A DNA stretch of 64,000 nucleotides from Sarocladium kiliense (lineage: Eukaryota; Ascomycota; Sordariomycetes; Hypocreales; Sarocladiaceae): positions 1,116,001 to 1,180,000 of the forward strand of contig JAUZTG010000042.1 of assembly GCA_030734395.1 (NCBI GenBank), given 5' to 3'. The notes under the pieces are model-generated. The model ran no database searches. It was given only the letters and a program-made list of their open reading frames with translations, and had not been told where the DNA came from. Below are positions 54,820-64,000 of this stretch, piece by piece (positions within the stretch are counted from its first letter, which is position 1; each line of letters opens with the position of its first letter). Both the position numbers and the translations under genes were made by a program.

Positions 54820-55874
54820 ACGGCGTTACACGGTATATGGGGGGCGGTATGGTCAGATCGGTGTATATACGACGAAGATGCAGGAATACGATATAATGTA
54901 TATATGACATGGCATGCAGGCACTGCGCATAAACCGGCCGGAACGACATGAAATGTGAGGGAAAGCTGAGAGAACGAGCTACTCGAGGGCGGGAGTGAAC
55001 TTCGCCGGGGCGTAAGCGCAGTCAAACCCACTGTTGCCACCGGCCTCCAAGCTTTCTGTCCAACGATGTCATTACACAATATTCACGTTTCAAAGCAGTC
55101 CTTCTGAAGTCATTTCCAAGATCAAAAGTCCGTATCAGAAACCTTCTCGGTCAACAATTACGCCACAGTGAAGGGGTCCGATCAGCTTGGGGGTGCGTGC
55201 ATGTGGGGTTCAGCCCAAGCAGCCGGCGATCCCATGCAGCGAAACCGGTTTCTTGAGGCCCCAGAGTTCGAGCCTTGATGCAGTGTCGATAGCAGAATGC
55301 TCATGGAGCCAACTCAAATCTCGATGCTGGGCACCGTGAGGCAATGGATCACCACTCAACGGGCCACATGGAAGACACATTCACGGCCACAACCTGGTTT
55401 GGAGCGTGGAGTGGCGTCGACCCTCCCTGCCAGGCTGATATCATCCACACCTCAGCGCAAGCCTTTCCCCAGGTGTGGCTGCCTTGAAAGCCACCCTCCT
55501 TGGCGGTAATGAAGTCATTGAGGGTGTGGCACAAGAGTCTTGCTCCATCATGAGTGCCCATCATGACGTGTGGCGCATGTAAGTGCAGCCACGACTGGAG
55601 AAGCATTCGTGTTGTGAACGCCCCAAGCAGTCCTCGTTGACGTTGTCGGCAACTTGCGAAACGTGGCGCACCTGGTACAGTCTTGAAATCAAGTTTCTTG
55701 AGTTGGAGGAAGGGTGTCGTGTATTGGCGACAGGGGATTCGCTGTAGATGGTATAAAGAGCCGTGGTGCTTGTGGCTGAACACCAAAAGTTTGTTACCCA
55801 GAAAGATCATAGCAACAGTGATTATCAATCGTAATCACAAGAATCCTTATCCATATTGTTCCGAGAAACCCATT
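54820..55874. other. Intergenic between cluster genes D and E
   Basis: Short frames only; the final part is the promoter of gene E. Confidence 0.5.
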
Positions 55875-58800
55875 ATGTCAAGCATGAACCCGCTCTCAAT
55901 CCCGGGTGGTTGGAGCAAGGACAAGGACAAGAGCAAGGACAAGGACAAGAGCAAGGACAGTCCAGCCGCCACAGAGCAGAAGAACACCAGTAAGCACTTG
56001 ACATTGATTGCGACCAATGATCCTCTACTAACATATTTCTTGTAGCTGAGGATGCTTCCGTGCCGCGGTCTGCTGTCGGAACCGTGAACGAGGCTGGTGA
56101 AATTGTCGACGATGCGGGACAGTCAATTGGCAAGATCCCAGACTCAAAAGACCCCAAGGAGCTCGCTGGCAACACAGTTTCAGCTGCCGGGGATATCGTG
56201 AGCGATACTGGTGACGTGCTTGGAAAGGCAACAGGTCTTGATCTCGGAAACAACAAGAACGACGATGATGAGAATGCCAGCGAGTACACAACAAAGGGCG
56301 TCGAGGACGGTGACGACTCCAGCGGTTTCAACGTTGTCGGCAAGGCAAAGGGCGCATTCAGCGGCCTGACTGGAAGCAACAAGGGTAGCCAAGCCGGCGG
56401 AAGCCAGGCTGATCTCCCTGATACCAAGGATGCTACCGAGGGTGTAGAGGATAAGGCGCAAGACGCCGGCGAGACTGCACAGACCGACGACATCAAGGAT
56501 CAGGCTGAGCAAACAACTGAAGACGCCAAAGACAAGACAGAAGAGGCCACCGACGACGTTCAGGACACAGCCGAAGATGCCAAGGATAAGGCCGACGAGA
56601 CCACAAAGGATGCCCAAGAGAAGGTCGGGGAAACCACAGAAGACGCTCAAGACAAGGCTGCCGAGGCTACCGACGCTGCTGGTGATAAGTCAGCGGAAGT
56701 CCCAGAAGGCGCTGATGTCGAGGGCAAGACCGACGAACTCAAGGATGAGGCCGACCAGAAGACTGACGAAGCCCAAGAAGGCGTCGATGCCGAGGGCAAG
56801 ACCGACGAGCTCAAGGACGATGCCGAGCAGAAGACCGACGAGGCGCGAGAAGGAGTCGATGCCAAGGGCAAGACCGATGAGCTCAAGGATGCCGCCGATG
56901 TCGAGGGCAAGACCGACGAGCTCAAGGATGAGGCCGGACAAAAGACTGGCGAGGCCACAGATGAGACCAAAGAAGCTGGCGACGAACTGAAGGATGAGGC
57001 CGACGAGAAGGCCGGTGAAGCCGAAGACCAAGTTGAGGGCGCAAAGGACGACGCCGAGAAGACCGGCGAAGAGCTCGCCGAGGGTCAGACCGGTGAGCAA
57101 GGTGAGGAGGGTGAGCAGCAGGATGAGGAGGAAGGCGAGAAGGAGGCGGAGCTCGACTACAGCGTGCTCAAGGGCACCAAGGTCAACAAGGCCGGTAAGC
57201 TCGTCAACGACCAGGGAGAGATCATCGGAGAAGTCGTCGAGGGCAATGCCAAGCAACTCATTGGCAAGTCCGCCGATGCCAATGGCATCATTTGGACCGA
57301 TGGCGAGCAGGTCGGCAAGGCCAAGCCTTTGTCCGACGCTGATCGTCAGGACCACAAGAAGACTTCCGCTCCTTTCGAGAACTTCCCCGACGCCACTGTC
57401 GAGGCTGACGGCAAGGTCATGTTCGAGGGCAAGCAGGTCGGTGTTCTTGTCGAGGGTGACGCCAAGAAGCTCAAGGGCTCCAAGGTAGACGAGGATGGTG
57501 AGTTTAGTGCAATCCCAGCCACACGTATCTTAACTAACTCTCCTGTCAGGTGATGTTCTTGACCGCAACGGAAACGTCATCGGTAAGGCCGAGGCCTGGG
57601 ACGAGCCTGAGGCTGAGCCCGAGGCTGAGGTCGACAACTCTGCCCTCGCTGGCAAGCGTGTCAACAAGGCCGGTAATGTTGTGAGCAAGTCTGGCGAGAT
57701 CTACGGTCGTGTTGTCGAGGGCAACGTTGCCAGCATGGTCGGCAGAATGTGCGATAAGGATGGTGAGTTACTGCAACCTCATTATACAGTCGGAACAGAC
57801 ATTGACAGAAACGATAGGCAACATCCGCAGCGAGAGCGGCGATATCATCGGAAGAGCTGAGCTCGTCCCCGAAGGCGAGCGCGAGGGTATCAAGGAAGGT
57901 CCCTTCGCTGAGCTGAGTGGCTGCACCGTCGGCAAGGACGGCAAGGTGTACACTCCATCAGGCGATGTCGTCGGCCGCCTGACTTCTGGTGATGCTAAGA
58001 ACCTCGCTGGGCGCCCCGTCGATGACGACGGAGAGATCGTCGACGCCAATGGCAATGTCCTTGGTAAGGCTGAGCGCTGGGAGGAGCCTGAGGTCGAGAA
58101 GAAGAAGGGCCCCATGGCTGGCATGACCGTCTCTAAGGACGGCAATGTCCGTGACCAGGGCGGCGAGATCGTCGGCAAGCTTGTTAGCGGCGACGCCATG
58201 GTGTGCGCTGGCAAGGAGGTTGATGACGATGGCGATGTTCTCAACTCCAAGGGCCAGACTGTTGGCCACGTTGTCCTCATCGAGGATGTGCCCGAGGAGC
58301 CTAAGGAGGAGGAGACTCCTGAGGAGAAGGAGAAGCGCGAGCAGGCTGAGAAGGATAAGAAGCTCGCCAACCAGCTCGGCTACCAAATTGAGCAGAGCCT
58401 CGAGAAGATCCGCCCCATCTGCAAGCGCATCAACGAGAAGATTGATGCCGAGGAGCGCAAGCCGAAGGAGGACCGTGACGAGGAGGAGCTTGTCAAGAAC
58501 GTCAGGCCTCTGATCGAGGATGGCGGCAAGATCCTCACAGAGGTCAACGGTGTCATTCGTGGCATGGATCCTGATGGTCGCATCCAGCGCAACGCCAAAC
58601 AGAAGTCTGCTTCTCGCGAGGCCACTCCTGAGGAGTTCCACCTTGCCGACCTGCTCAAGGAGGTCAGTACACTTTCATATGTCTACACTACATTTCACTA
58701 ACGTTGTCCCATCACAGCTCACCGGCACCGTCACCGAATGCATCGACAGCGCCAAGCGCAAAATTGAGGACATGCCTCACGCAAAGAAGGAGCTTAGCCC

Positions 58801-59070
58801 TCTGTGGGGTCTACTATCCGAGCCTCTGTTCCAGATTCTCGCCGCCGTTGGTCTACTACTCAACGGTGTTCTCGGCATTGTTGGCCGTCTCGTAAGTTTT
58901 GCATGCACTGAACATCATTACACATCCGCTAACCTCTATGACAGCTGAGTGGTCTCGGTCTTGGTGGTCTAGTCGATGGTCTGCTCGGCAGCCTTGGCCT
59001 CGACAAGATTCTGGGTGGTTTGGGTCTAGGCGATGCTCTGGGCGCTCTCACCGGCAAGAAGAAGAAATGA
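55875..59070 (+). CDS. Cluster gene E: LEA-like / DUF3659 multi-repeat protein with hydrophobic C-terminus
   Basis: Six exons: 55875-55989, 56046-57497, 57550-57762, 57818-58662, 58718-58891 and 58945-59070, with introns of 52-56 bp, give 974 residues. Order: a Lys/Asp repeat head (KDKDKSKDKDKSKD); two DUF3659 repeats; a long LEA group-3-like region (residues about 140-370) of 11-residue A/E/K/D/T repeats, including a 72-bp tandem repeat; about eight more DUF3659 repeats (G-x2-V-x3-G-x-I/V ... D-x-x-G-x-V-x-G-x). A charged helical domain with KIRPICKRINEKIDAEER follows, which I connect with DUF6987. The end is hydrophobic/Gly-rich (LFQILAAVGLLLNGVLGIVG) and finishes with TGKKKK. LEA repeats suggest protection or scaffolding under desiccation; the tail suggests membrane or self association. 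Both are inference. Confidence 0.9.
56720..56941 (+). repeat. 72-bp tandem repeat in gene E
   Basis: Units start at 56720, 56792 and 56864 (72 bp apart); the third is cut to 39 bp and a fourth starts at 56903. Each begins with codons for EGKTDELKD or KGKTDELKD. The repeat is in frame and codes 24-residue helical units. Confidence 0.8.
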
Positions 59071-59569
59071 GTTACACGCTGATGAAGCTTGACGGTAATT
59101 GCAGATTGGCTACGTGGTAATGATTTTATGTACAACAGTGTTAGGTCTTTTATGAGCAATGTTAGCTTTTCAGATTACGCGAGGTGCCGACTTCTCTGAT
59201 TTACCACGTGATTTACCACGTGAATTCATTCGTAAACAGCAACCATTCAACTCTATGCTACCGACTTCTCTAGGCATTGAAGATAATGAATCAGGGGGAT
59301 CGTTAGGCGCGTGTTTGAAGTTCACCAGAGGATAAGGCTTGTCTATCCATGTAGTGGAGCTATGCGTCTAGCCGTGCAGGGTTATGTCAGCCTCCTACCG
59401 AAAATTTCACGACTAAATAAATTGCGTCCCACCAAGCTTCACCTTTCTTTTTCCCTTCCAACCTTCACCAGAGGCCTGCCTCGTCAATTGATCATGACCG
59501 CTCTTGCGCGTCTGCGCCCGCCTTGACAGCGGCTGCAAATCTTTGTTATTCATTTGTTTCTTCCACAAT
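59071..59569. other. Intergenic, nothing recognised
   Basis: 3' flank of gene E and promoter of the histidine phosphatase gene. GATTTACCACGTGA occurs as two adjacent copies of TTTACCACGTG at about 59200-59221, containing CACGTG E-boxes. Confidence 0.45.
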
Positions 59570-60394
59570 ATGCATCTCTTCCTCATCCGGCACGGAGAGT
59601 CGGTCGATAATGTCGCTGGGCTCTATGCTGGTTCTCGCGATTCAGCGCTTACCGCCCATGGCGTGTTGCAGACACGGCGTCTAGCTTCGCACATAGTGCA
59701 AGCTGGCTTCGTAGTGGAGCATATCTACTCGTCGAATCTGCAGCGCGCTGTGAGGACGGCCGAGGCGGTCCTTGCCGCACAGAAGCCCGGCGGCAATGTC
59801 ACCTTGGTCCAACTTCCCGAGCTGAGAGAGAAAGACTTTGGCAGTGGGGAGGGTATGAGGTTTGGTGCTGGGAGGGCGGGCGAGAGGATACCTCATGAGG
59901 GTGCTGAGACACCTGAGGCAATGAAGGTCAGAGCTGATTGGTTCCTGGACCGTCATCTCTTCCCAGCGTTGAAGACGTCTGACAATGAAGCAAAGCTTTC
60001 CGCATGTGTTATCGTCGCTCACGGGCTCATCCTCAGCACTCTTTTCCGAGCTCTTTGCGCCCGTCTCCTCCCTGGCCATCTCACTCTGGGTCCCGAGATT
60101 CCACGGGTAGGGACAGAGTACCACTCTTCCCTTCCAGTACTCCCTTCGTGGAGCAATACTGGCTATTTGCACGGTGTCCTGTCACCGTCCTCTTCGGCTG
60201 CGCATCAGGCGTCATCCACATCACTGCCTTTCAAGCTACACATCAAAGGCGTCAATTGTACCGATCACCTCAAGGGCCTGAAGAAGACTCGTGGTGGGAT
60301 CGGTAGCGCCCGATTCGATGACAGGCAGAAGAGCATCGATAGCTTCTTCGCCGTAAAGGCAAAGAAGCGAAAAGCTGACGAGGCAACATCTTAA
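59570..60394 (+). CDS. Histidine phosphatase (phosphoglycerate mutase family) with C-terminal PIP box
   Basis: A single exon of 274 residues. The ATG at 59570 puts the catalytic MHLFLIRHGES at the very N-terminus, as in the family; an upstream in-frame ATG (59504) would add a non-conserved extension. RHG (phosphohistidine), YSSNLQRAVRTAEAV, ELREKDFGSGEG and VIVAHGLILSTL (second catalytic His) are visible. Substrate unknown; phosphoprotein or sugar phosphate are both possible in this branch. The C-terminus carries QKSIDSFF (residues 253-260), a match to the PCNA-interacting box Q-x-x-I-x-x-F-F, followed by the basic KAKKRKA, a likely nuclear signal. It lies convergent with EME1. Confidence 0.88.
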   Translation: MHLFLIRHGESVDNVAGLYAGSRDSALTAHGVLQTRRLASHIVQAGFVVEHIYSSNLQRAVRTAEAVLAAQKPGGNVTLVQLPELREKDFGSGEGMRFGAGRAGERIPHEGAETPEAMKVRADWFLDRHLFPALKTSDNEAKLSACVIVAHGLILSTLFRALCARLLPGHLTLGPEIPRVGTEYHSSLPVLPSWSNTGYLHGVLSPSSSAAHQASSTSLPFKLHIKGVNCTDHLKGLKKTRGGIGSARFDDRQKSIDSFFAVKAKKRKADEATS

Positions 60395-60774
60395 CCGGTG
60401 CTGCCTTGTCGGTCTTCCATCTTGGTAAGCTCCACCTTTACCTTATTTATTTCTTGTTCTTCCTTCCCAGCCTCTATGTGATGAGAAAAAAACATTTCAC
60501 AGACCTGTTCCGAAAACAACGATGTGGAACAAAGTTCAACCGCTATCTGAAACTTGGCTTTCCTCCTAATTCATATGTTTTGAGCACCGTTGCAATACTT
60601 GGCGCTAACATATAATGTTCAGATTTCCCCATACAATCACTACAAGCCTGGTTGTTCCGCTGGTTATGTATATTGCAGCAGTCCCTCGTAGTCTCGTAGG
60701 GCCATCTCCCTCTGATGTGGAGGGAGCCTAGGAAGGTCAATATCAATACATAAAGTCATCATACGTTCTCTTCA
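60395..60774. other. Intergenic between convergent genes
   Basis: 3' flanks of the histidine phosphatase and EME1 genes; nothing else seen. Confidence 0.5.
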
Positions 60775-62997
60775 TCAAACATCAGTACTCGTCTCATCCT
60801 GCCCCAAGAATACTTGCCACAACCTCTTACTCATAGCCTTGCCCAACGTTCGGTCCGAGAACGCTCCATCCTTGTTCGCACATTTCCTCATCATCTCCAA
60901 CCGTCCTTGACCTCCTTCTTCCAATCCCTTCACAAGCTTTGTCACAGTCCCAAACTCCGCCGCAACTCCGTAAGCAACTGGTTGTGTCACTCGTGCAACC
61001 TCCTGAAGCATCCTCACATACGTGTCCGCGGCATCGTCCCCTGTCCGTACTTGTCCGCTCTCCATGCAAAACCCAGCAGTTGTCGTTGATCGCTCTCGTT
61101 GGCGGCGATATGGTGCTGTGGAAATGTGTTGAGTAAAGTGGCCAATCCATTGTGCTGTTTCGAGCGGGATGTTGGTGTGATGAATGAGCGCCCCGTGAGC
61201 AACTTGCAGTTGGAGCATCGCATCCTCAATTGTGTCATCCGGAATGGGTTCGGGCGGAGGAGCTGTGTTGCCACGTCGCCGAGGCTGGGACGACGTAGCA
61301 GTTGGGTGGTTGCTGGATTGAGCGCGTACTCCCGAAGCAAATTGCCTGTTACGAGCATTGCGGTTCTTCCTCATCCATGGAGTCACGCCCTCGAGTATGA
61401 ATAATTGTCTGTTCGTGGGTAGTTGAGCTCTGACTGTCTCGAGATATGCATCCAGGCCATCCTGAGCCAGCTTCGCCAGTTCAGCCGCAGTCATGATGAT
61501 AATGACATGATCCTCGTCCACAATGCGCTGCGGGCACGGTACCCAGTAGCCCAATTCATCGTCAAAACGACTGTCGATCTTCCTTCTTAGCTTGACCACA
61601 TTGGGCACCGGGCTTTGCCACATGGTGTGCTGCACGTCGAGTCCCTCCAAAATCGTCTCAACTTGAGTTCTCAAGGTCTCATTTAGGCCAGCAGGGAGAT
61701 CCACGATCATTTCTCGCGTTGACACCTTCTTATCCGTACGGATCTTGTTCACCTCCGCAAGCGCGGCAGCCTTCTCCTTCTCAAGGGCACGTACTCGCTT
61801 CTGCTGCTCGCGTTCTTGCTTCTTGGCCTCTTTATCGGCTTCCTGTGCTCTTTGCTTGGCCTCACGAGCCCTGGTGCGCTCTTCGACGCTTATCTTAGGC
61901 TTTGGGCTCGCTGGCTGCCGTGATGATGTTTGGCGGTTGGTGGCATAAGTGTCACTGAGCGCTCGCCGCATGGGCTCTCGAGCAGCATGGCGGGGCACAA
62001 TTGGCTTAATCTTGTGTATGTCCGGTAGCTCATCGTCTGAGCTTTTATCGGCCTCTGGGTCAGAATCTTCAATGGTGATGATCGAAAGCACGGTCGCAGA
62101 GCCTCGCGTGCTCCTGCTTGCAGCTGAGATTTCTGCAGACGACGGCTCAGGTGCTGAGCTTGAAATCGGGTCATAATCTCGCAATTTACGCGCCGGTTGT
62201 TCGCGAGTGGAAATTGGGTTCGCTGCAGGCTTTCCTGTCTTTTGGACTGGCGGAGAGCTCTTGAAAGGATTGGAAGACTTCGGTGCGACTCCAATGAGGG
62301 GATCCGGCTGCTTCGTCACCTTCACTCTTGGAAGGGGTGAGCTCTCAAATGGGTTGGGAGATGAGTGCTCAGCCGTGCCACTGACAGTAGTATTCCGTGC
62401 CTCCGTAGGCTCTGGTGAGCCGAGGGAGACATTTGAACCGACTATGCCAGTGACGCTGGCCTTGTTGAGCGTTATAGAGTTTCGCTGAGGGCTCGACAGG
62501 TCGATTACCGGAGGCGGTGCACAATTGACAATCGCAGCAGCGCTTGGCAAGGGGGAGCTTGCGAAAGGATCTGAGTCATCTGGCGGAATATCGTCCCCAA
62601 TTTTCTTCGTGCCCGTATCCCGCCTCAGTCGCCCGATTGATGAAGAAGCGGATGGTGAAATGTCCCAATCTGCGATAGACGCTCGGGGCCTTTGCCGAAT
62701 CGCACCCAACGGGCTCAAGCGACGCCTCTTTGGGCTTCGTTCAGCTTCCAATGGAAGCTCTCGAGCGATTAAATTTGGTCCCGGATCACTTGATGGGAAA
62801 TTTGAGTAGCTACTTGAGATTGCGTCGGTAGTGCCCAAACGTGAAGTTGAGTGTTGCGTTGTCCGTGAATCCGCGCCGAAAGTAGGAACTTGCGGCTCGG
62901 AGGCACACAGGCTATCTGGTCGCGCACGCGGGCTGTCTGGCGAAGGACTGGAAGAAATCAAATCAACAACCTCCGGCGCCATCACAGCGGTTGACAT
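60775..62997 (-). CDS. EME1: Crossover junction endonuclease subunit EME1 (ERCC4-domain)
   Basis: A single exon of 740 residues. The N-terminal half is disordered and full of Ser-Pro and SSP motifs, with VVDLI, VIDL and SIITIEDSD patches. A coiled-coil/basic region (REAKQRAQEADKEAKKQERE) precedes the ERCC4 nuclease-like domain: KKVSTREMIVDLPAGLNETL, DDELGYWVPCPQRIVDEDHV and LFILEGVTPWMRKN. The domain lacks the E-R-K-x3-D nuclease motif, as expected for Eme1/Mms4, the non-catalytic partner of Mus81. The C-terminus has helix-hairpin-helix-like sequence. Mus81-Eme1 cuts joint DNA molecules and stalled forks. Strong match to filamentous-fungal EME1 by order and length. Confidence 0.9.
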   Translation of the reverse strand: MSTAVMAPEVVDLISSSPSPDSPRARPDSLCASEPQVPTFGADSRTTQHSTSRLGTTDAISSSYSNFPSSDPGPNLIARELPLEAERSPKRRRLSPLGAIRQRPRASIADWDISPSASSSIGRLRRDTGTKKIGDDIPPDDSDPFASSPLPSAAAIVNCAPPPVIDLSSPQRNSITLNKASVTGIVGSNVSLGSPEPTEARNTTVSGTAEHSSPNPFESSPLPRVKVTKQPDPLIGVAPKSSNPFKSSPPVQKTGKPAANPISTREQPARKLRDYDPISSSAPEPSSAEISAASRSTRGSATVLSIITIEDSDPEADKSSDDELPDIHKIKPIVPRHAAREPMRRALSDTYATNRQTSSRQPASPKPKISVEERTRAREAKQRAQEADKEAKKQEREQQKRVRALEKEKAAALAEVNKIRTDKKVSTREMIVDLPAGLNETLRTQVETILEGLDVQHTMWQSPVPNVVKLRRKIDSRFDDELGYWVPCPQRIVDEDHVIIIMTAAELAKLAQDGLDAYLETVRAQLPTNRQLFILEGVTPWMRKNRNARNRQFASGVRAQSSNHPTATSSQPRRRGNTAPPPEPIPDDTIEDAMLQLQVAHGALIHHTNIPLETAQWIGHFTQHISTAPYRRQRERSTTTAGFCMESGQVRTGDDAADTYVRMLQEVARVTQPVAYGVAAEFGTVTKLVKGLEEGGQGRLEMMRKCANKDGAFSDRTLGKAMSKRLWQVFLGQDETSTDV

Positions 62998-64000
62998 TTG
63001 TCGTGGCTGGCGACAGGTTGCTGGACAGCTACGAACCTCAAGATCTGGTGTCCTACGTAATCGATAAGAGATCCCACGCGACGTGTTTGACGCGGACTCA
63101 ACGCAAGGTCACGTGACTGTTTCACTGGAATATCCTGTGAGTGCAGCGTACCTGTAGTCCGGGTTGTACGGAGTGCTTTGAACGGAAGTTTCGAGAACAG
63201 AATCCTCTGGTAGGTTCTCATACATTGATCGTCACGCCTGTTTTGCTGTTTGTGCATGACATGGTTGAGGTTTGGTCTTGAAACCGGGCAGTCAGAAGTC
63301 CGCTTGGTCTGTACGAGACAGCGTCTGGGGGACATGCTGCATCCGAATTAGCTCGAGGCGATTAAGTAGACGAAAGTGTTCATTCTACCAGCGGTTGCAT
63401 TGATGCCGACAGCCGTTTCTGGGTTGGCCATGGGACGAAATCACGACTCAGTGACTTTTGCGGCGGGAAACATAACCATGTGAGGCAGCACCGAATGCTT
63501 GAGATTGAACCCTCCTCAACGCAAATGCGCCACAGGGGCTGCCACACCTTTGCCACTCTTGCGATCGGCATTCAACATGCAGCAGAGTAGCCATGGGACG
63601 AACATCGACACACGATACTTGGCATAAGCGAGCAAGTGCAGATTTAGCTGCATATTCATGGCCAACCAAAGTCTACAATGCCAAAGCGGCCGGTGCAGGG
63701 TAGCGACGCGCGCAAGGAAAGCGGAGAAACCATTAGCATTTCGGCCAGCGCGGGAGGAGCCCCCTGATCCCGCCAGAGTAGAGGCCAATCTTGCCTCCTT
63801 TCAGAGCGTCGCGTGGCTTTGACAAGGTTCCATATTTGCAAAGGGAGGCAGTGGAGCTTAAAGCTGAAACTACCTTCACTGCTGGTGGGTGTCGCAAGCA
63901 GCAACATTATCAATCCAACGGGCATTCCGCTGGGGCGGACTTCAGGGGAATGGCAAGAAGCACGGCGATGGTGACAAGGACCGTGGCAAGCTGACCGGAG
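62998..64000. other. Right-end 1 kb, nothing firmly recognised
   Basis: Promoter side of EME1, then short frames. Near the edge, the minus strand reads TVLVTIAVLLAIPLKSAPAE, which could be part of a signal peptide of a gene continuing beyond the window, but no continuation can be shown. Confidence 0.35.

Noticed and set aside
55240..55290. tRNA-like AGTTCGAGCC segment
   Set aside because: No matching acceptor and D-arm sequence could be paired around it; the same check near 36450 also failed.
56180..58641. Long leucine/isoleucine-rich minus-strand frames opposite gene E
   Set aside because: The complement of GAC/GAG/AAG repeats gives Leu/Val-rich frames that mimic membrane proteins; the plus strand has the splice sites and repeat families.

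Overview
The window is nuclear DNA of a filamentous ascomycete (Pezizomycotina). It has dense genes on both strands, short GT-AG introns (mostly 50-100 bp, with CTAAC/CTGAC-type branch sites), fungal-only families (Rds1-type ferritin-like protein, AA9 polysaccharide monooxygenase, PDR-type ABC transporter, LEA/DUF3659 proteins) and a 26-residue Neurospora-type copper metallothionein. The sequence does not settle the class. No tRNA, rRNA, transposon or CRISPR was seen. All gene models come from reading-frame continuity, splice signals and recalled family signatures; no search was run.

Left part (1-9.6 kb), mostly secreted or stress-related genes: the 3' part of a choice-of-anchor-B (LVIVD-repeat) protein, a tiny metallothionein, an arylsulfotransferase-like gene with a reading-frame problem, a secreted tyrosinase, then about 2.3 kb with nothing recognised.

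Middle part (9.6-30.6 kb), housekeeping genes: mitochondrial ribosomal protein mL50, a small cysteine-rich membrane protein (possibly Psg1-like), DAHP synthase, an unknown conserved protein behind a long pyrimidine-rich leader, a COX14-type cytochrome oxidase assembly protein, ribosomal protein eL13, a SmgGDS-like armadillo protein, PAM16, biotin-protein ligase, COA4, MGM101 and a TB2/DP1/HVA22 (REEP/Yop1) protein. Five of these act in mitochondria.

Accessory part (30.6-47.1 kb): an Rds1-like secreted ferritin-fold protein, a small unknown gene, a tail-to-tail carbohydrate-active pair (AA9 LPMO with CBM1, and a GH2 glycosidase), and an intronless full-length PDR/ABCG transporter.

Right part (49.1-63 kb): the most unusual region. 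Five neighbouring genes (A-E) look functionally linked. A and C end in a nearly identical beta-like motif, and in both the apparent stop codon lies inside a perfect GTAAGT splice donor that leads to a 10-nt last exon. B is a fungal family of unknown function. D carries DUF3659-type repeats. E is a 974-residue LEA-like/DUF3659 protein with a hydrophobic C-terminus. They are followed by a histidine phosphatase with a PCNA-binding (PIP) motif at its C-terminus and by EME1, a DNA-repair nuclease subunit with repeated PF-x-SSP motifs.
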